Assembly (NCBI GenBank): GCA_016707585.1
Contig: JADJHL010000012.1
Span: forward strand, 496,001 to 560,000
Direction: 5' to 3'
DNA: 64,000 bases
From: Ignavibacteriales bacterium
GTDB lineage: Bacteria; Bacteroidota; Ignavibacteria; Ignavibacteriales; Ignavibacteriaceae
Below the pieces are notes generated by a model that saw only the letters and a program-made list of their open reading frames with translations, did not search any database and was not told the origin of the DNA. Made by a program: the position numbers and the translations under genes. Positions 35,149-44,800 of the stretch are shown here, piece after piece. How positions within the stretch are numbered: position 1 is the first letter of the stretch; each line of letters begins with the position of its first letter.

Positions 35149-37476
35149 ATGAAAAAAATTCTGATTCTTCTTTTTGCATTCCAAGTAATTTTGTTTTCTC
35201 AAAATTCCAAAACTCCCGCTGATTATGTTAATCCATTTATCGGTACAAAGGATATGGGGCATACATTTCCTGGTGCAACTGTTCCATTTGGAATGGTGCA
35301 ATTAAGTCCCGAGACGGATACAGTTTTATTTACTTATGGTAAAGGTTATAATCCTGAAGTTTATCGGTATTGTTCCGGTTACCAATATGATGACAATACG
35401 ATTGTTGGATTTTCTCACACACATTTTAATGGAACCGGTCATTCCGATCTTGGTGATTTTTTAATAATGCCAACTGTTGGCGATTTACAAATCAATCCTG
35501 GAACTAAAAATGATCCTGATTCAGGTTATCGATCTCTTTTTTCTCATCAAACCGAGGAAGCTCATCCTGGATATTATAAAGTTAAACTTGATGATCATAA
35601 AATTACTGCAGAATTAACTTCAACTGAACGTGTTGGTTTCCATAAATACACATTTCCAACATCTGATTCTTCTCATATTATTCTTGATTTAACTTCAGGC
35701 ATTTATAATTATGATGGAAAAGTTGTTTGGTCATCTATAAGGGTTGAGAATGATACCTTGGTTACAGGTTACAGACAGACAAATGGCTGGGCAAGAACTC
35801 GATTACTTTATTTTGCGATGACATTTTCAAAGCAAATTGAATCTTATGGACTGGTTAACAAAAAAGAATTGATCTATAAAGGATTTTGGAGAAAGTTTAA
35901 TCAGAATAGAAATTTTCCTGAACAAGCTGGACACGAAATTGTAAGTTACTTTAATTTTAAAACTGAAGATGGTGAAGCAATACTTATTAAATTTGCTTTG
36001 TCTGCTGTAAGTACAAAAAATGCAATCGATAATTTGCAAGCAGAAATTCCGCACTGGGATTTTAATAAAATTAAATTACTGGCAAAACAAAAATGGAATG
36101 ATGAACTTTCAAAAATCACGATAGAAGCTGAGGATGAACGAAAAGTAAATTTTTATACTTCGATGTATCACAGTTTTATGAATCCAATTATTTATAATGA
36201 TGTTAATGGAGAATATCGTGGGCTTGATCAAAATATATACAAAGCTGATGGGTTTACTAATTATACGATCTTTTCTTTGTGGGATACTTATCGTGCACTT
36301 CATCCACTTTATACAATTCTCCAGCAACAAAGAACAAATGATATTGTAAATTCAATGTTAGCTCATTATGAACAAAGTGTTCATAAGATTTTGCCAGTGT
36401 GGTCGCATTACTCAAATGAAAACTGGTGTATGATTGGATATCACGCAGTTCCAGTTATTGTTGATGCTTACATGAAGGGATTAAGAAATTACGATGTTAA
36501 AAAAGCCTTTGATGCTGTTTTATCAAGTTCTAATTACAAACCATATGATGGAATTGGTTATTATAAAAAGTATGGATTTGTTCCTGAAGATTTAAATTCT
36601 AATTCAGCATCAAAAACTTTAGAATATTCTTATGATGATTGGACAATCTACAAGTTTGCAGAATCAATTGGAGAAAAGAAAATTGCTGATGAATATTTTA
36701 AGAGAGCTCAATCTTATAAAAATCTTTTTGATCCAGTAACAAAATTTATCAGAGCAAAAAATTCTGATGGAAAATTCAAAGAACCGTTTGATGCACTAAG
36801 CACAGCTAATCAAGGTTACATAGAAGGTAATGCCTGGAATTATTCGCTTTATGTTCCGCATGATGTTAAAGGATTTATAAATCTACTTGGCGGTAAAGAA
36901 AAATTAATTACCTGGATTGATTCACTTTTTACAATGCATATTTCTGATGAAAGTTTTGCACACAGTGAAGACGTTGATCGTGCTGGAATGATTGGAAATT
37001 ATGTTCACGGAAACGAACCAAGTCATCAAGTTCCATATATGTATTGTTACGCTGGAGAGCCATGGAAAACTCAAGAAAAAATTCATCAAATTGTAAACTC
37101 AATGTATAAAAATAGACCTGATGGACTTTCTGGAAATGATGATTGCGGGCAAATGTCTGCGTGGTATATTTTTAGTGTTTTAGGATTTTATCCGGTTGCA
37201 CCGGGAAGTAATGAATATGTAGTTGGAAGTCCTTGTGTTGAAAGTGCAGTTATCAAACTTGAAAATGGCAATCAATTCAAGATCGAAACAGAAAATTATT
37301 CTAAAAAAAATATCTATATAAAAGAAGTTTATTTAAATGGAAAAGTACTTAATCGAACTTTTATCAAGCACGAAGAAATTATTAGTGGTGGAACTTTAAG
37401 ATTTGTAATGTCATCAACTCCAAATAAAGATTGGGTAAGTGAAGAATCAAGTTATCCTTATTCGCTTACAAAATAA
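35149..37476 (+). CDS. GH92 family alpha-mannosidase, secreted
   Basis: A 775-residue glycoside hydrolase. A signal peptide (ILILLFAFQVILFSQ) is followed by the GH92 N-terminal signature DYVNPFIGTKDMGHTFPG and PFGMVQLSPETD, then the catalytic (alpha/alpha)6 domain with ENWCMIGYHAVPVIVDAY, EGNAWNYSLYVPHDVKGF and GNDDCGQMSAWYIFSVLGF (from residue 662). GH92 enzymes are calcium-dependent inverting exo-alpha-mannosidases acting on N-glycans or yeast mannan. No Sus-type transporter is adjacent. It is a single-gene unit with a hairpin downstream. Linkage specificity cannot be told from sequence. Confidence 0.95.
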   Translation: MKKILILLFAFQVILFSQNSKTPADYVNPFIGTKDMGHTFPGATVPFGMVQLSPETDTVLFTYGKGYNPEVYRYCSGYQYDDNTIVGFSHTHFNGTGHSDLGDFLIMPTVGDLQINPGTKNDPDSGYRSLFSHQTEEAHPGYYKVKLDDHKITAELTSTERVGFHKYTFPTSDSSHIILDLTSGIYNYDGKVVWSSIRVENDTLVTGYRQTNGWARTRLLYFAMTFSKQIESYGLVNKKELIYKGFWRKFNQNRNFPEQAGHEIVSYFNFKTEDGEAILIKFALSAVSTKNAIDNLQAEIPHWDFNKIKLLAKQKWNDELSKITIEAEDERKVNFYTSMYHSFMNPIIYNDVNGEYRGLDQNIYKADGFTNYTIFSLWDTYRALHPLYTILQQQRTNDIVNSMLAHYEQSVHKILPVWSHYSNENWCMIGYHAVPVIVDAYMKGLRNYDVKKAFDAVLSSSNYKPYDGIGYYKKYGFVPEDLNSNSASKTLEYSYDDWTIYKFAESIGEKKIADEYFKRAQSYKNLFDPVTKFIRAKNSDGKFKEPFDALSTANQGYIEGNAWNYSLYVPHDVKGFINLLGGKEKLITWIDSLFTMHISDESFAHSEDVDRAGMIGNYVHGNEPSHQVPYMYCYAGEPWKTQEKIHQIVNSMYKNRPDGLSGNDDCGQMSAWYIFSVLGFYPVAPGSNEYVVGSPCVESAVIKLENGNQFKIETENYSKKNIYIKEVYLNGKVLNRTFIKHEEIISGGTLRFVMSSTPNKDWVSEESSYPYSLTK

Positions 37477-37490
37477 AATATCTTTAAAAC

Positions 37491-37520
37491 AGAAAACCTC
37501 TCATCTCTGAGAGGTTTTCT
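37491..37520. terminator. Hairpin between convergent GH92 and STAS genes
   Basis: AGAAAACCTCTCA (37491-37503) pairs perfectly with TGAGAGGTTTTCT (37508-37520) around a 4-base loop. No long T run follows on either strand, so it may act as a weak bidirectional terminator or a transcript end stabiliser. Confidence 0.65.
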
Positions 37521-37572
37521 ATCTAACCTAACCAATGAACGTAACTGCTTCCCAAATTAGTCCTCATATTTT

Positions 37573-37977
37573 TTATGCTAAAATAGGAGAACCCTCACCG
37601 AGATAATAATTATGCTCGCCTCTTATCTCGAAACTTTTAATTGCTTCTTCCAAATTATCGTACATATTAAATACGTTTAGGGTGCCAGCTTTTTCCATCA
37701 AAGCCTTAACAACTTCATCAGGTTTTACTAAACGAATATCTCCACCAATCTTTGCGCTGGATTTAAGTGATAAAACCAACACACCCAGAAATGTTGAATC
37801 AATAAATTCACACTGATTGATATCAACAATTATTTTTTTGTAATTGTTTTTTATTAAATCATCAAGTTGTTTTTTAAGTTCGCTTGCTTCTCTATAAGTA
37901 GCACGACTTAAGTTCACGACTTCAATGACAATGTCGCTTAGATAAAGCTGCCTGAAATCTTCATTAATAACCCTCAT
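37573..37977 (-). CDS. STAS-domain protein (anti-anti-sigma factor-like)
   Basis: A 134-residue protein with a STAS fold: beta strand VIEVVNL, helix ASELKKQLDDLI, strand KKIIVDINQ, then the conserved loop CEFIDSTFLGVLV with S61 at the position phosphorylated in SpoIIAA-like regulators. Such proteins switch a partner kinase/anti-sigma factor. No partner kinase or sigma factor lies nearby. AGGAGA precedes the ATG on the minus strand with about 10 bases spacing. A C-terminal tail of about 20 residues (EHNYYLGEGSPILA) is extra. It could instead act in a PP2C phosphatase pathway. Confidence 0.87.
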   Translation of the reverse strand: MRVINEDFRQLYLSDIVIEVVNLSRATYREASELKKQLDDLIKNNYKKIIVDINQCEFIDSTFLGVLVLSLKSSAKIGGDIRLVKPDEVVKALMEKAGTLNVFNMYDNLEEAIKSFEIRGEHNYYLGEGSPILA

Positions 37978-38202
37978 GCCATTATCTCTCCTGTCCTTCT
38001 AACATATTATTTCCCAGTTTTTTGAAATAGTTTAAGCACACACTGTGCCGTAAAAGCGACAAATTATGTTCCATAACTATTTTCTTTGTTTTTGTTAATT
38101 TTAGCATAATGCTTTTAATATTTGCCTCATTCTGATATTTTACAAGGCGCATTTATTTCATTTTGAAATTTTATAACTGAATAATATTAACCAACTTTAC
38201 AA

Positions 38203-39048
38203 TTGGAAACTAAATCAATAAATACTTTACAGAACTTAAAATTGTTAACGAAAAACCACTATGAAAACTTTCCGGTGTCTTCGTTTTTGATTCCTGCTAA
38301 TTATCGAAAAGATATAGCAATTGTTTATTGGTTTGCCCGGACTGCAGATGATCTGGCTGATGAGGGAAATGTTTCTGATGAGAAAAGATTGAATAGTTTG
38401 AATGAATTTGAAATCGAGTTTAATAAATCATTAAATGAAAAGTCACATATTCCGGAGTTTACTGTTCTATCACAAACAATAAAATCAAAAAATCTTAATC
38501 CTGATTTGTTTAATTCACTATTATCTGCATTTAAGCAAGATGTTTTAAAAAAAAGATATAATAACTTTAATGAAGTTTTAGATTATTGTAAAAGATCTGC
38601 AAATCCTGTTGGAAGAATTTTATTACATATGTTTAATATTATTGATAAAGATGCGATAATAGGTTCAGATAAGATTTGTACTGCACTTCAATTAACAAAT
38701 TTTTATCAGGATACAAAAATAGATTTTGAAAAGGGTAGGATTTATTATCCCAAATCTGAAATGGAAATGTTTTCAGTCACTGAAAAGATGTTTGAGATAA
38801 ACGAAATTAATCCTAATATTAAAGCGTTAGTTAAACATAATGTTCATAGAGCTCAAAATCTGTTTGATGAAGGAAAAAATTTATTAGAGTATTTATCAGG
38901 CAGATTTAAATATGAGATAAAATGGACGATAGCTGGTGGAGAAAAGATTTTAGATAAAATCCGCAAACAAGATTATGATGTCTTTTCTAATCGACCAAAA
39001 CTAAACAAAATTGATTTTATTATGTTACTTGTAAAAAATATTTATTAA
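38203..39048 (+). CDS. hpnC: Squalene synthase HpnC (hydroxysqualene synthase type)
   Basis: A 281-residue trans-isoprenyl diphosphate synthase family member. The first Asp-rich motif is TADDLADEG (47-55) and the second region is QLTNFYQD (163-170). ENFPVSSFLIPA at the N-terminus is typical of HpnC. In the HpnCDE route, HpnD makes presqualene diphosphate, HpnC converts it to hydroxysqualene and HpnE reduces it to squalene. The start is TTG at 38203. The stop overlaps hpnD as TAATG. Confidence 0.93.
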   Translation: METKSINTLQNLKLLTKNHYENFPVSSFLIPANYRKDIAIVYWFARTADDLADEGNVSDEKRLNSLNEFEIEFNKSLNEKSHIPEFTVLSQTIKSKNLNPDLFNSLLSAFKQDVLKKRYNNFNEVLDYCKRSANPVGRILLHMFNIIDKDAIIGSDKICTALQLTNFYQDTKIDFEKGRIYYPKSEMEMFSVTEKMFEINEINPNIKALVKHNVHRAQNLFDEGKNLLEYLSGRFKYEIKWTIAGGEKILDKIRKQDYDVFSNRPKLNKIDFIMLLVKNIY

Positions 39049-39890
39049 TGTCAGAATCAGCAAAAGAAATATCAAAGAAAAGCAAAAGTAGTTTTTATTA
39101 TGCTTTTAATCTTCTACCGGAAGATAAACGAGATGCAATGAATACTGTTTATGCTTTTTGCAGAAAGACTGATGACATTGTTGATGAGAATCGTGATTCA
39201 ACTGATTTGAAATATGAAAAACTACGTAAGTGGCGAATAGAATTTGAAAAAAGTTTTTCCGGTCATTCAGAGTTTGCTTTACTAAACAAACTTGGCACAA
39301 CAATATCTAAGTTTAACATTCCACTAGATCCATTTTTTGAATTGATTAAAGGAATGGAAATGGATTTGCAAAAAGATCGTTACAAATCCTTTGAAGACTT
39401 GCAACTTTATTGCTATCGTGTTGCATCTACAGTTGGATTGATGTGTATCGAAATATTTGGGTATAAACATCCTTCAACTAAAAAGTTTGCTGTTGATCTT
39501 GGGATAGCTTTACAGATGACTAACATACTTCGTGATATTGGTAAAGATGCAAAGAATGGAAGAATTTATTTACCTCAAGAAGATTTAAAACGATTTAATT
39601 ATTCTGAGCAGGAAATTATGTCTTTGATTTACAATGATAATTTTAAAGACTTAATGATTTACGAAACTGCGAGAGCTAAGAATTACTTTAATTCTGCAAC
39701 ATCAAATCTTGATCTTGATGATAAGAAAACTATGTTTGCTGCTAGAGCTATGCAGCATATTTATTATAAGATGTTAGAAAAAATTATCGCAGCTGAGTAT
39801 GATGTTTATAATAATGATATTAAAGTTTCAAAGTTTGAAAAAGTTGGTATTGCAGTTGGAGTTTGGGCTAAGTATAATTTAGTTTACTAA
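39048..39890 (+). CDS. hpnD: Presqualene diphosphate synthase HpnD
   Basis: A 280-residue squalene/phytoene synthase family enzyme joining two farnesyl diphosphates. Motifs are RKTDDIVDE (39-47) and QMTNILRDIGKDAKNGRIYL, the second Asp-rich site, followed by LPQEDL. It overlaps hpnC by one base and hpnE by one base (TAATG at both ends), so the three genes are translationally coupled. The product feeds HpnC. A phytoene synthase role is less likely given the HpnC and HpnE neighbours. Confidence 0.93.
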   Translation: MSESAKEISKKSKSSFYYAFNLLPEDKRDAMNTVYAFCRKTDDIVDENRDSTDLKYEKLRKWRIEFEKSFSGHSEFALLNKLGTTISKFNIPLDPFFELIKGMEMDLQKDRYKSFEDLQLYCYRVASTVGLMCIEIFGYKHPSTKKFAVDLGIALQMTNILRDIGKDAKNGRIYLPQEDLKRFNYSEQEIMSLIYNDNFKDLMIYETARAKNYFNSATSNLDLDDKKTMFAARAMQHIYYKMLEKIIAAEYDVYNNDIKVSKFEKVGIAVGVWAKYNLVY

Positions 39891-41173
39891 TGAAAAATTG
39901 TCTTGTAATTGGCGGTGGAATTGCCGGGCTAACTGCAGCTTCGATTCTCACTTCAAAAAATATTTCTGTTACACTTCTAGAAGCTTCTCCAAAATTAGGA
40001 GGAAGAACTTATTCTTTTAAGGATCAGGAAACTAAAACTACAATAGATAACGGTCAACATATTTTGATGGGTTGTTACATTGAAACATTATCATTCTTAA
40101 AACAAATTGGAGCAGAAAATAATTTTGTTTTTCAACAAAATCTTAAATTAATATTTTTATCCAAAGACAAAAATAAATATCAACTTAACGCTGATAAATT
40201 ATTTTATCCTTTAAATTTACTTTGTGCAATATTGAATTATGATGTTCTTACATTAAGTGAGAAACTAAGTTTTATTGGATTTATTCTTAGACTTCCGTTT
40301 ATTAGCCAGCGTACTTTGAAAACTAAAAATGTATTAGACTGGCTAATTCAGAATAATCAAAATGAAAACTCTATAAAAATGTTCTGGGAAATACTTGGTG
40401 TAGGTGCTTTAAATACAAATCTTAAAAATGCCTCAGCACTCCTGTTTCATAATATTCTGATGCAAATATTTTTTAATGGGAACTATTCATCCACAATAGT
40501 ACTGCCTAAATTTGGATTGAGTGAAAGCATTGTTGAACCCGCAGAAAAGTACATTTTTAAAAATGGTGGTAAAATTATCACTTCTGAAAAAGTTAAAGAG
40601 TTAAAAATCCTGAATGAAAAAGTTATTGAAGTAATAACTGATAAATCATCTTACAAAGATTTTGATTTTGTTATTTTTGCAACTCCTCTTTTTAGTATAG
40701 AAAAGATTATTGATCCAACACTATTGGGTGTTAATGTTGATTTAACATATTCAACAATTCTAAATATTCATATTTGGATTGATGATGTTGCATTAAATGA
40801 AAAATTTTATGGATTGTTAGATTCACCTTTGCATTGGATTTTTATAAAATATAATCATATAAATATTGTAATAAGTGATGCTGATTATTTGGATGAGAAA
40901 TCTAAAGTAGAAGTTTATAATATTGCTATAATGGAATTACAAAAGTTTATTGATATTGATGAAAAAAAAATAAAGCATTATAAAATCATAAAAGAAAAAC
41001 GTGCAACATTTATCCCAACAAAAGAAATATTAGATTTAAGACCAAGTTGTAAAACTAAATTTAGTAATCTTTTCTTAGCTGGAGATTGGACTAACACAGG
41101 TTTACCATCAACAATTGAAAGCGCAGCCAAAAGTGGAAGACTTGTTGCTGAAGAAATTATAAAAACTCTGTAA
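39890..41173 (+). CDS. hpnE: FAD-dependent hydroxysqualene dehydroxylase HpnE
   Basis: A 427-residue flavoprotein of the amine-oxidase/phytoene-desaturase fold. The FAD motif is VIGGGIAGL (6-14), with LLEASPKLGGRTYSF and TTIDNGQHILMGCY, which is characteristic of HpnE. The C-terminal FAD segment is LFLAGDWTNTGLPSTIESAA. It removes the hydroxyl from hydroxysqualene to give squalene. Third gene of the coupled hpnCDE set. Neither a squalene-hopene cyclase nor hopanoid-modifying genes are in the window, so the end product (hopanoid or other) is open. Confidence 0.94.
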   Translation: MKNCLVIGGGIAGLTAASILTSKNISVTLLEASPKLGGRTYSFKDQETKTTIDNGQHILMGCYIETLSFLKQIGAENNFVFQQNLKLIFLSKDKNKYQLNADKLFYPLNLLCAILNYDVLTLSEKLSFIGFILRLPFISQRTLKTKNVLDWLIQNNQNENSIKMFWEILGVGALNTNLKNASALLFHNILMQIFFNGNYSSTIVLPKFGLSESIVEPAEKYIFKNGGKIITSEKVKELKILNEKVIEVITDKSSYKDFDFVIFATPLFSIEKIIDPTLLGVNVDLTYSTILNIHIWIDDVALNEKFYGLLDSPLHWIFIKYNHINIVISDADYLDEKSKVEVYNIAIMELQKFIDIDEKKIKHYKIIKEKRATFIPTKEILDLRPSCKTKFSNLFLAGDWTNTGLPSTIESAAKSGRLVAEEIIKTL

Positions 41174-41181
41174 GTATAACT

Positions 41182-41685
41182 ATGAATGAAAAAGCAAAAT
41201 ACTACATCCAAAAACTTCAACTAAAAAAACATCCTGAAGGTGGTTACTATCGTGAAATCTATCGTGCAAATGAAATGTTTTATATAGATCAACCTAAGAA
41301 ATCATTAAAGAGAAATGTTTCAACATCAATTTATTTCTTGCTGGAAGGTGCACAGGTTTCTAAATTTCACAAATTAAAATCGGATGAACAGTGGCATTTT
41401 TATGATGGAACTGCTGTTAAGATTTTTATAATAGATGAATATGGAAAGTTGAAGGAAATTATTCTTGGAAAGAAAATAGAGAGTGGAGAAGTGTTCCAAA
41501 CTGTTATTAAAAAAAGTAACTGGTTTGCTGCGGAAGTGTTAAGCAAAAAATCTTACGCTTTAATTGGGTGTACAGTTTCACCAGGATTCGATTTTTCTGA
41601 TTTTGAATTAGGCAAAAGAAAAAATCTCACAGAAGATTATCCTAAACACATAGAGATTATAAAAAAGTTCACAAATCCAGATTGA
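41182..41685 (+). CDS. Cupin-fold DUF985 protein
   Basis: A 167-residue protein matching the DUF985 (cupin_5) family: LKKHPEGGYYREIYRA near the start, STSIYFLLEGAQVSKFHKL, DEQWHFYDG and a C-terminal GCTVSPGFDFSDFELGKR. These mark the beta-barrel and its likely metal or ligand pocket. The biochemical function of the family is unclear. It begins 8 bases after hpnE and may be cotranscribed with it by position only. Confidence 0.9.
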   Translation: MNEKAKYYIQKLQLKKHPEGGYYREIYRANEMFYIDQPKKSLKRNVSTSIYFLLEGAQVSKFHKLKSDEQWHFYDGTAVKIFIIDEYGKLKEIILGKKIESGEVFQTVIKKSNWFAAEVLSKKSYALIGCTVSPGFDFSDFELGKRKNLTEDYPKHIEIIKKFTNPD

Positions 41686-41885
41686 TGTACTTTTTAAGTT
41701 GCGATTAAAAAATACCTTATTTAATACCATTTAAACTGATAAGTTTGGGCTGAGAATTTAGTACTTAAGAATCATTGAATTTATTGTTGTTTTTCTCTAA
41801 TTTTTCGCACACAAACAAAAAAAGTAGGAGCCATATCGAATAAAACTCTACAAGTTATTTTGTTTCACTTTACTAGGATTGCGGT
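41686..41885 (+). other. Intergenic region before sprA
   Basis: About 200 bases of AT-rich sequence without a gene, terminator or clear promoter box. It contains AAAGTAGGAG at 41821-41830, a possible ribosome site with no start codon behind it. It ends at the TAG-AGG-ATTGCGGT stretch discussed with the sprA start. Confidence 0.5.
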
Positions 41886-44800
41886 ATTAAACACAAAATA
41901 AAAGATATCATTATTGAAACAGTAAAATTAATTGCAGTTTCAGTTGTGATATTTTACGCGGGAATAAATCTCGGCTTTGGCTCCGGGTACAAGTATCAGG
42001 TAAATGAAGCTATGCTTCAAGCTGCCTGCTATGATTTGCTAACAGATATAAGCAATTTTAATTCTCAGCAAAAATTTGATTCTGAAATTGTAAAACCTGT
42101 AAAAGAGCAAAACAAAGATCAACTAGTTTTAGATTTTAATTCATTCATACCAGATTCTCCCTTTGTTGCTATTGATGATTCTTTATTAAAGACAACTGAT
42201 ACAACTTTGATAATCAATCTTTTAGACTCAACTAAAACACTCCAAAATATTAAGGGCAAAGATTCACTTAAAACTAAAGTAAAGATTAACCAGGACTCTA
42301 TAAGACTTGTTCAAATGTCATTAGATTCAACTGCGAGATTACAATATTTCAGATATCAGAGAGAAGATGTTCCGTACACATCGCTACAACAAAAAAAGAA
42401 ATCTAAATTTTTTGTTGAACCTTCGCCAAATTATAGATCACGAACAATTAAAATTGATTCAACAGGTAAATTTGTTGAGATTAAAGAACTGATTGCCGGA
42501 CAACCAGGTAAAATAATTCTTAAAGTCCCGATTGAAGAATATATTGCTTCCAGGTTAGAAGTTGAAGAACGAAAGAAGTGGGAAGCTTTAGGTTATGCTT
42601 ATGAACTAAAAGATAAAAAACTCGGTCTTGGTGATCTTATAAAAAACTTAACTGATTTTGAAATTCCGCTACCAAGTGTTGGCGTACTAAGTATTTTTGG
42701 TACTCCTAAAATCAGTTTAAAGATTGGCGGATCTGTTCAAATCCACGGAGCCTGGAGAAGTGAAACTACCGAAGGCGTAACTGCATCTAGACTTGGTAAT
42801 ACAAGAAACGAACCTGATTTTAAACAGCAAGTTCAAATAAATGTAAATGGAACAATTGGTGACAAATTAAATATTGTTGCTGATTGGAATACTGAAAGAA
42901 CTTTTGAATATGAGAATCAGTTAAAAATAAAATACACCGGTTATGAAGATGAAATAATCCAGAGTATTGAAGCTGGTAACGTTTCGCTTCAAACTTCTTC
43001 ATTAGTAGGCGGTAGTGAAGCTTTATTTGGTATTAAAGCAATGTTTAAAATGGGACCATTTTCACTTACAACAATTGCCAGCCAGAAAAAGGGTGAAACA
43101 AAAGAAGTATCGGTTTCCGGTGGTACCTCAGAAACCCCATTCCAAAAAAGAGCTTATGATTATTCTACAAACCATTATTTTATTGATTCTTTATATACAG
43201 ATACAACACTAAATATTTTTTACAATTTTTATGGTAAAGCAACTCCAGAATATAGAAGTGAATTTAAAGTTGTTGATATCGAAGTCTGGAAATCAGTTAT
43301 TGGATTAACCACTGATAAATCTAAAGAACGAAATGCAAACGTTTATATCAAACTTGATCCACACTCTGTAGGAACAGAATATAGCGACGATTTAAGAATT
43401 GATAGTCTTCAAACTATACCAGGTAGAGTTGATGCTGGCAGATTTAAATTATTAACTAGGGGTGAAGACTATATACTTCATCCAGAAACGGGATTTATCA
43501 CTTTTAAAACTGCAATAAATGATGATGAAATGGTTGCTGTTGCTTATCGTTTAGAAAATGGTATTGGTGCCGATGATGATAACGTATTTGGCGAGTTTTT
43601 AAAAATTGGAGCTGTTGAAGATTCAACAAAAAGAATAATTCTAAAATTAGTTAAACCCAAAAGATTACTACCTGAATATACTACAGCCTGGAAATTGATG
43701 CTAAAAAATATTTACGCAACGGGTGTAAGAAGTATAAAGCAAGAAGGATTTGAGTTTGATATAAAAAGGGAAATTGATGGAGGTGAAGATGTTAGTGAAT
43801 TAGGCTCTGTAAGATTTTTAAATGCATTTGGTCTGGATTTATTAAACTCAAGTCAGGCTGCATCACCGGATAATATTTTTGACTACAGAACTGATATAAC
43901 CATTCTTCCTGAAACTGGTGAAATTATATTTCCCAATCTAGAGCCATTCGGAAGTGATTTGCCCACAGGGTTAAATTACGAAGATTATAATTTTGAAGAA
44001 GTTTACAGTAAATCAAAAACAATAGCCTCACAAACATCAACTAAAAATAAATGGGTGCTTGTTGGCAAAAGCAAAGGCTCCTCAGCATCAGTATATCAGC
44101 TTGGATTTAATGTTGTAGAAAATTCTGTAAAGGTAACACTAAATGGAAGAGAATTAAGTGCTGGTAGTGATTATAGTGTAGATTATAATATCGGACAATT
44201 AACAATAAGAAATGATGCTGCATTAGTTGCTGGTGCAGATTTAAAAATTACTTATGAACAGAATGATTTATTCCAGCTCGCTTCTAAAACTCTTTTAGGC
44301 GCAAGAGGTATTTATGAGTTTTCTAAAAAAACTAAGCTTGGCTTTTCTATACTTAATCTTAACCAACAAACTTTAAGTGATAAAGTTAGAATTGGCGAAG
44401 AACCATTAAGCAATACAATTTATGGTTTAGATTTTACTACCAGTGCAGAACTTCCAATTGTTACAAAAATGTTAGATAATGTTTTCTCTACTAGAGAAAT
44501 GTCGTCATTTAATCTTTCTGCCGAGTATGCTTATATCGATCCTGATCCAAACACAAAAAAGAGTAAGATACTTTCTGACGGTGGAAAAAGTATTGCTTAT
44601 ATAGATGATTTTGAAGGATCAAAAAAAACAATTCCGATTGGTGTTGGATATACAGGATGGAAAGATGTAACTCCACCTGATAGTTTAATTTATCATCCAA
44701 CTTTAAGTAAATCGCAGTTGATGAATTACAAAGCAAAAACATTCTGGTTTACAGAAACACCAGCAAATGTTTATGTTAAAGATATATATTATGATCGAAA

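Noticed and set aside
38103..38113. Short palindrome AGCATAATGCT upstream of hpnC
   Set aside because: Eleven AT-rich bases of this kind are expected by chance; no second copy or promoter context supports an operator.
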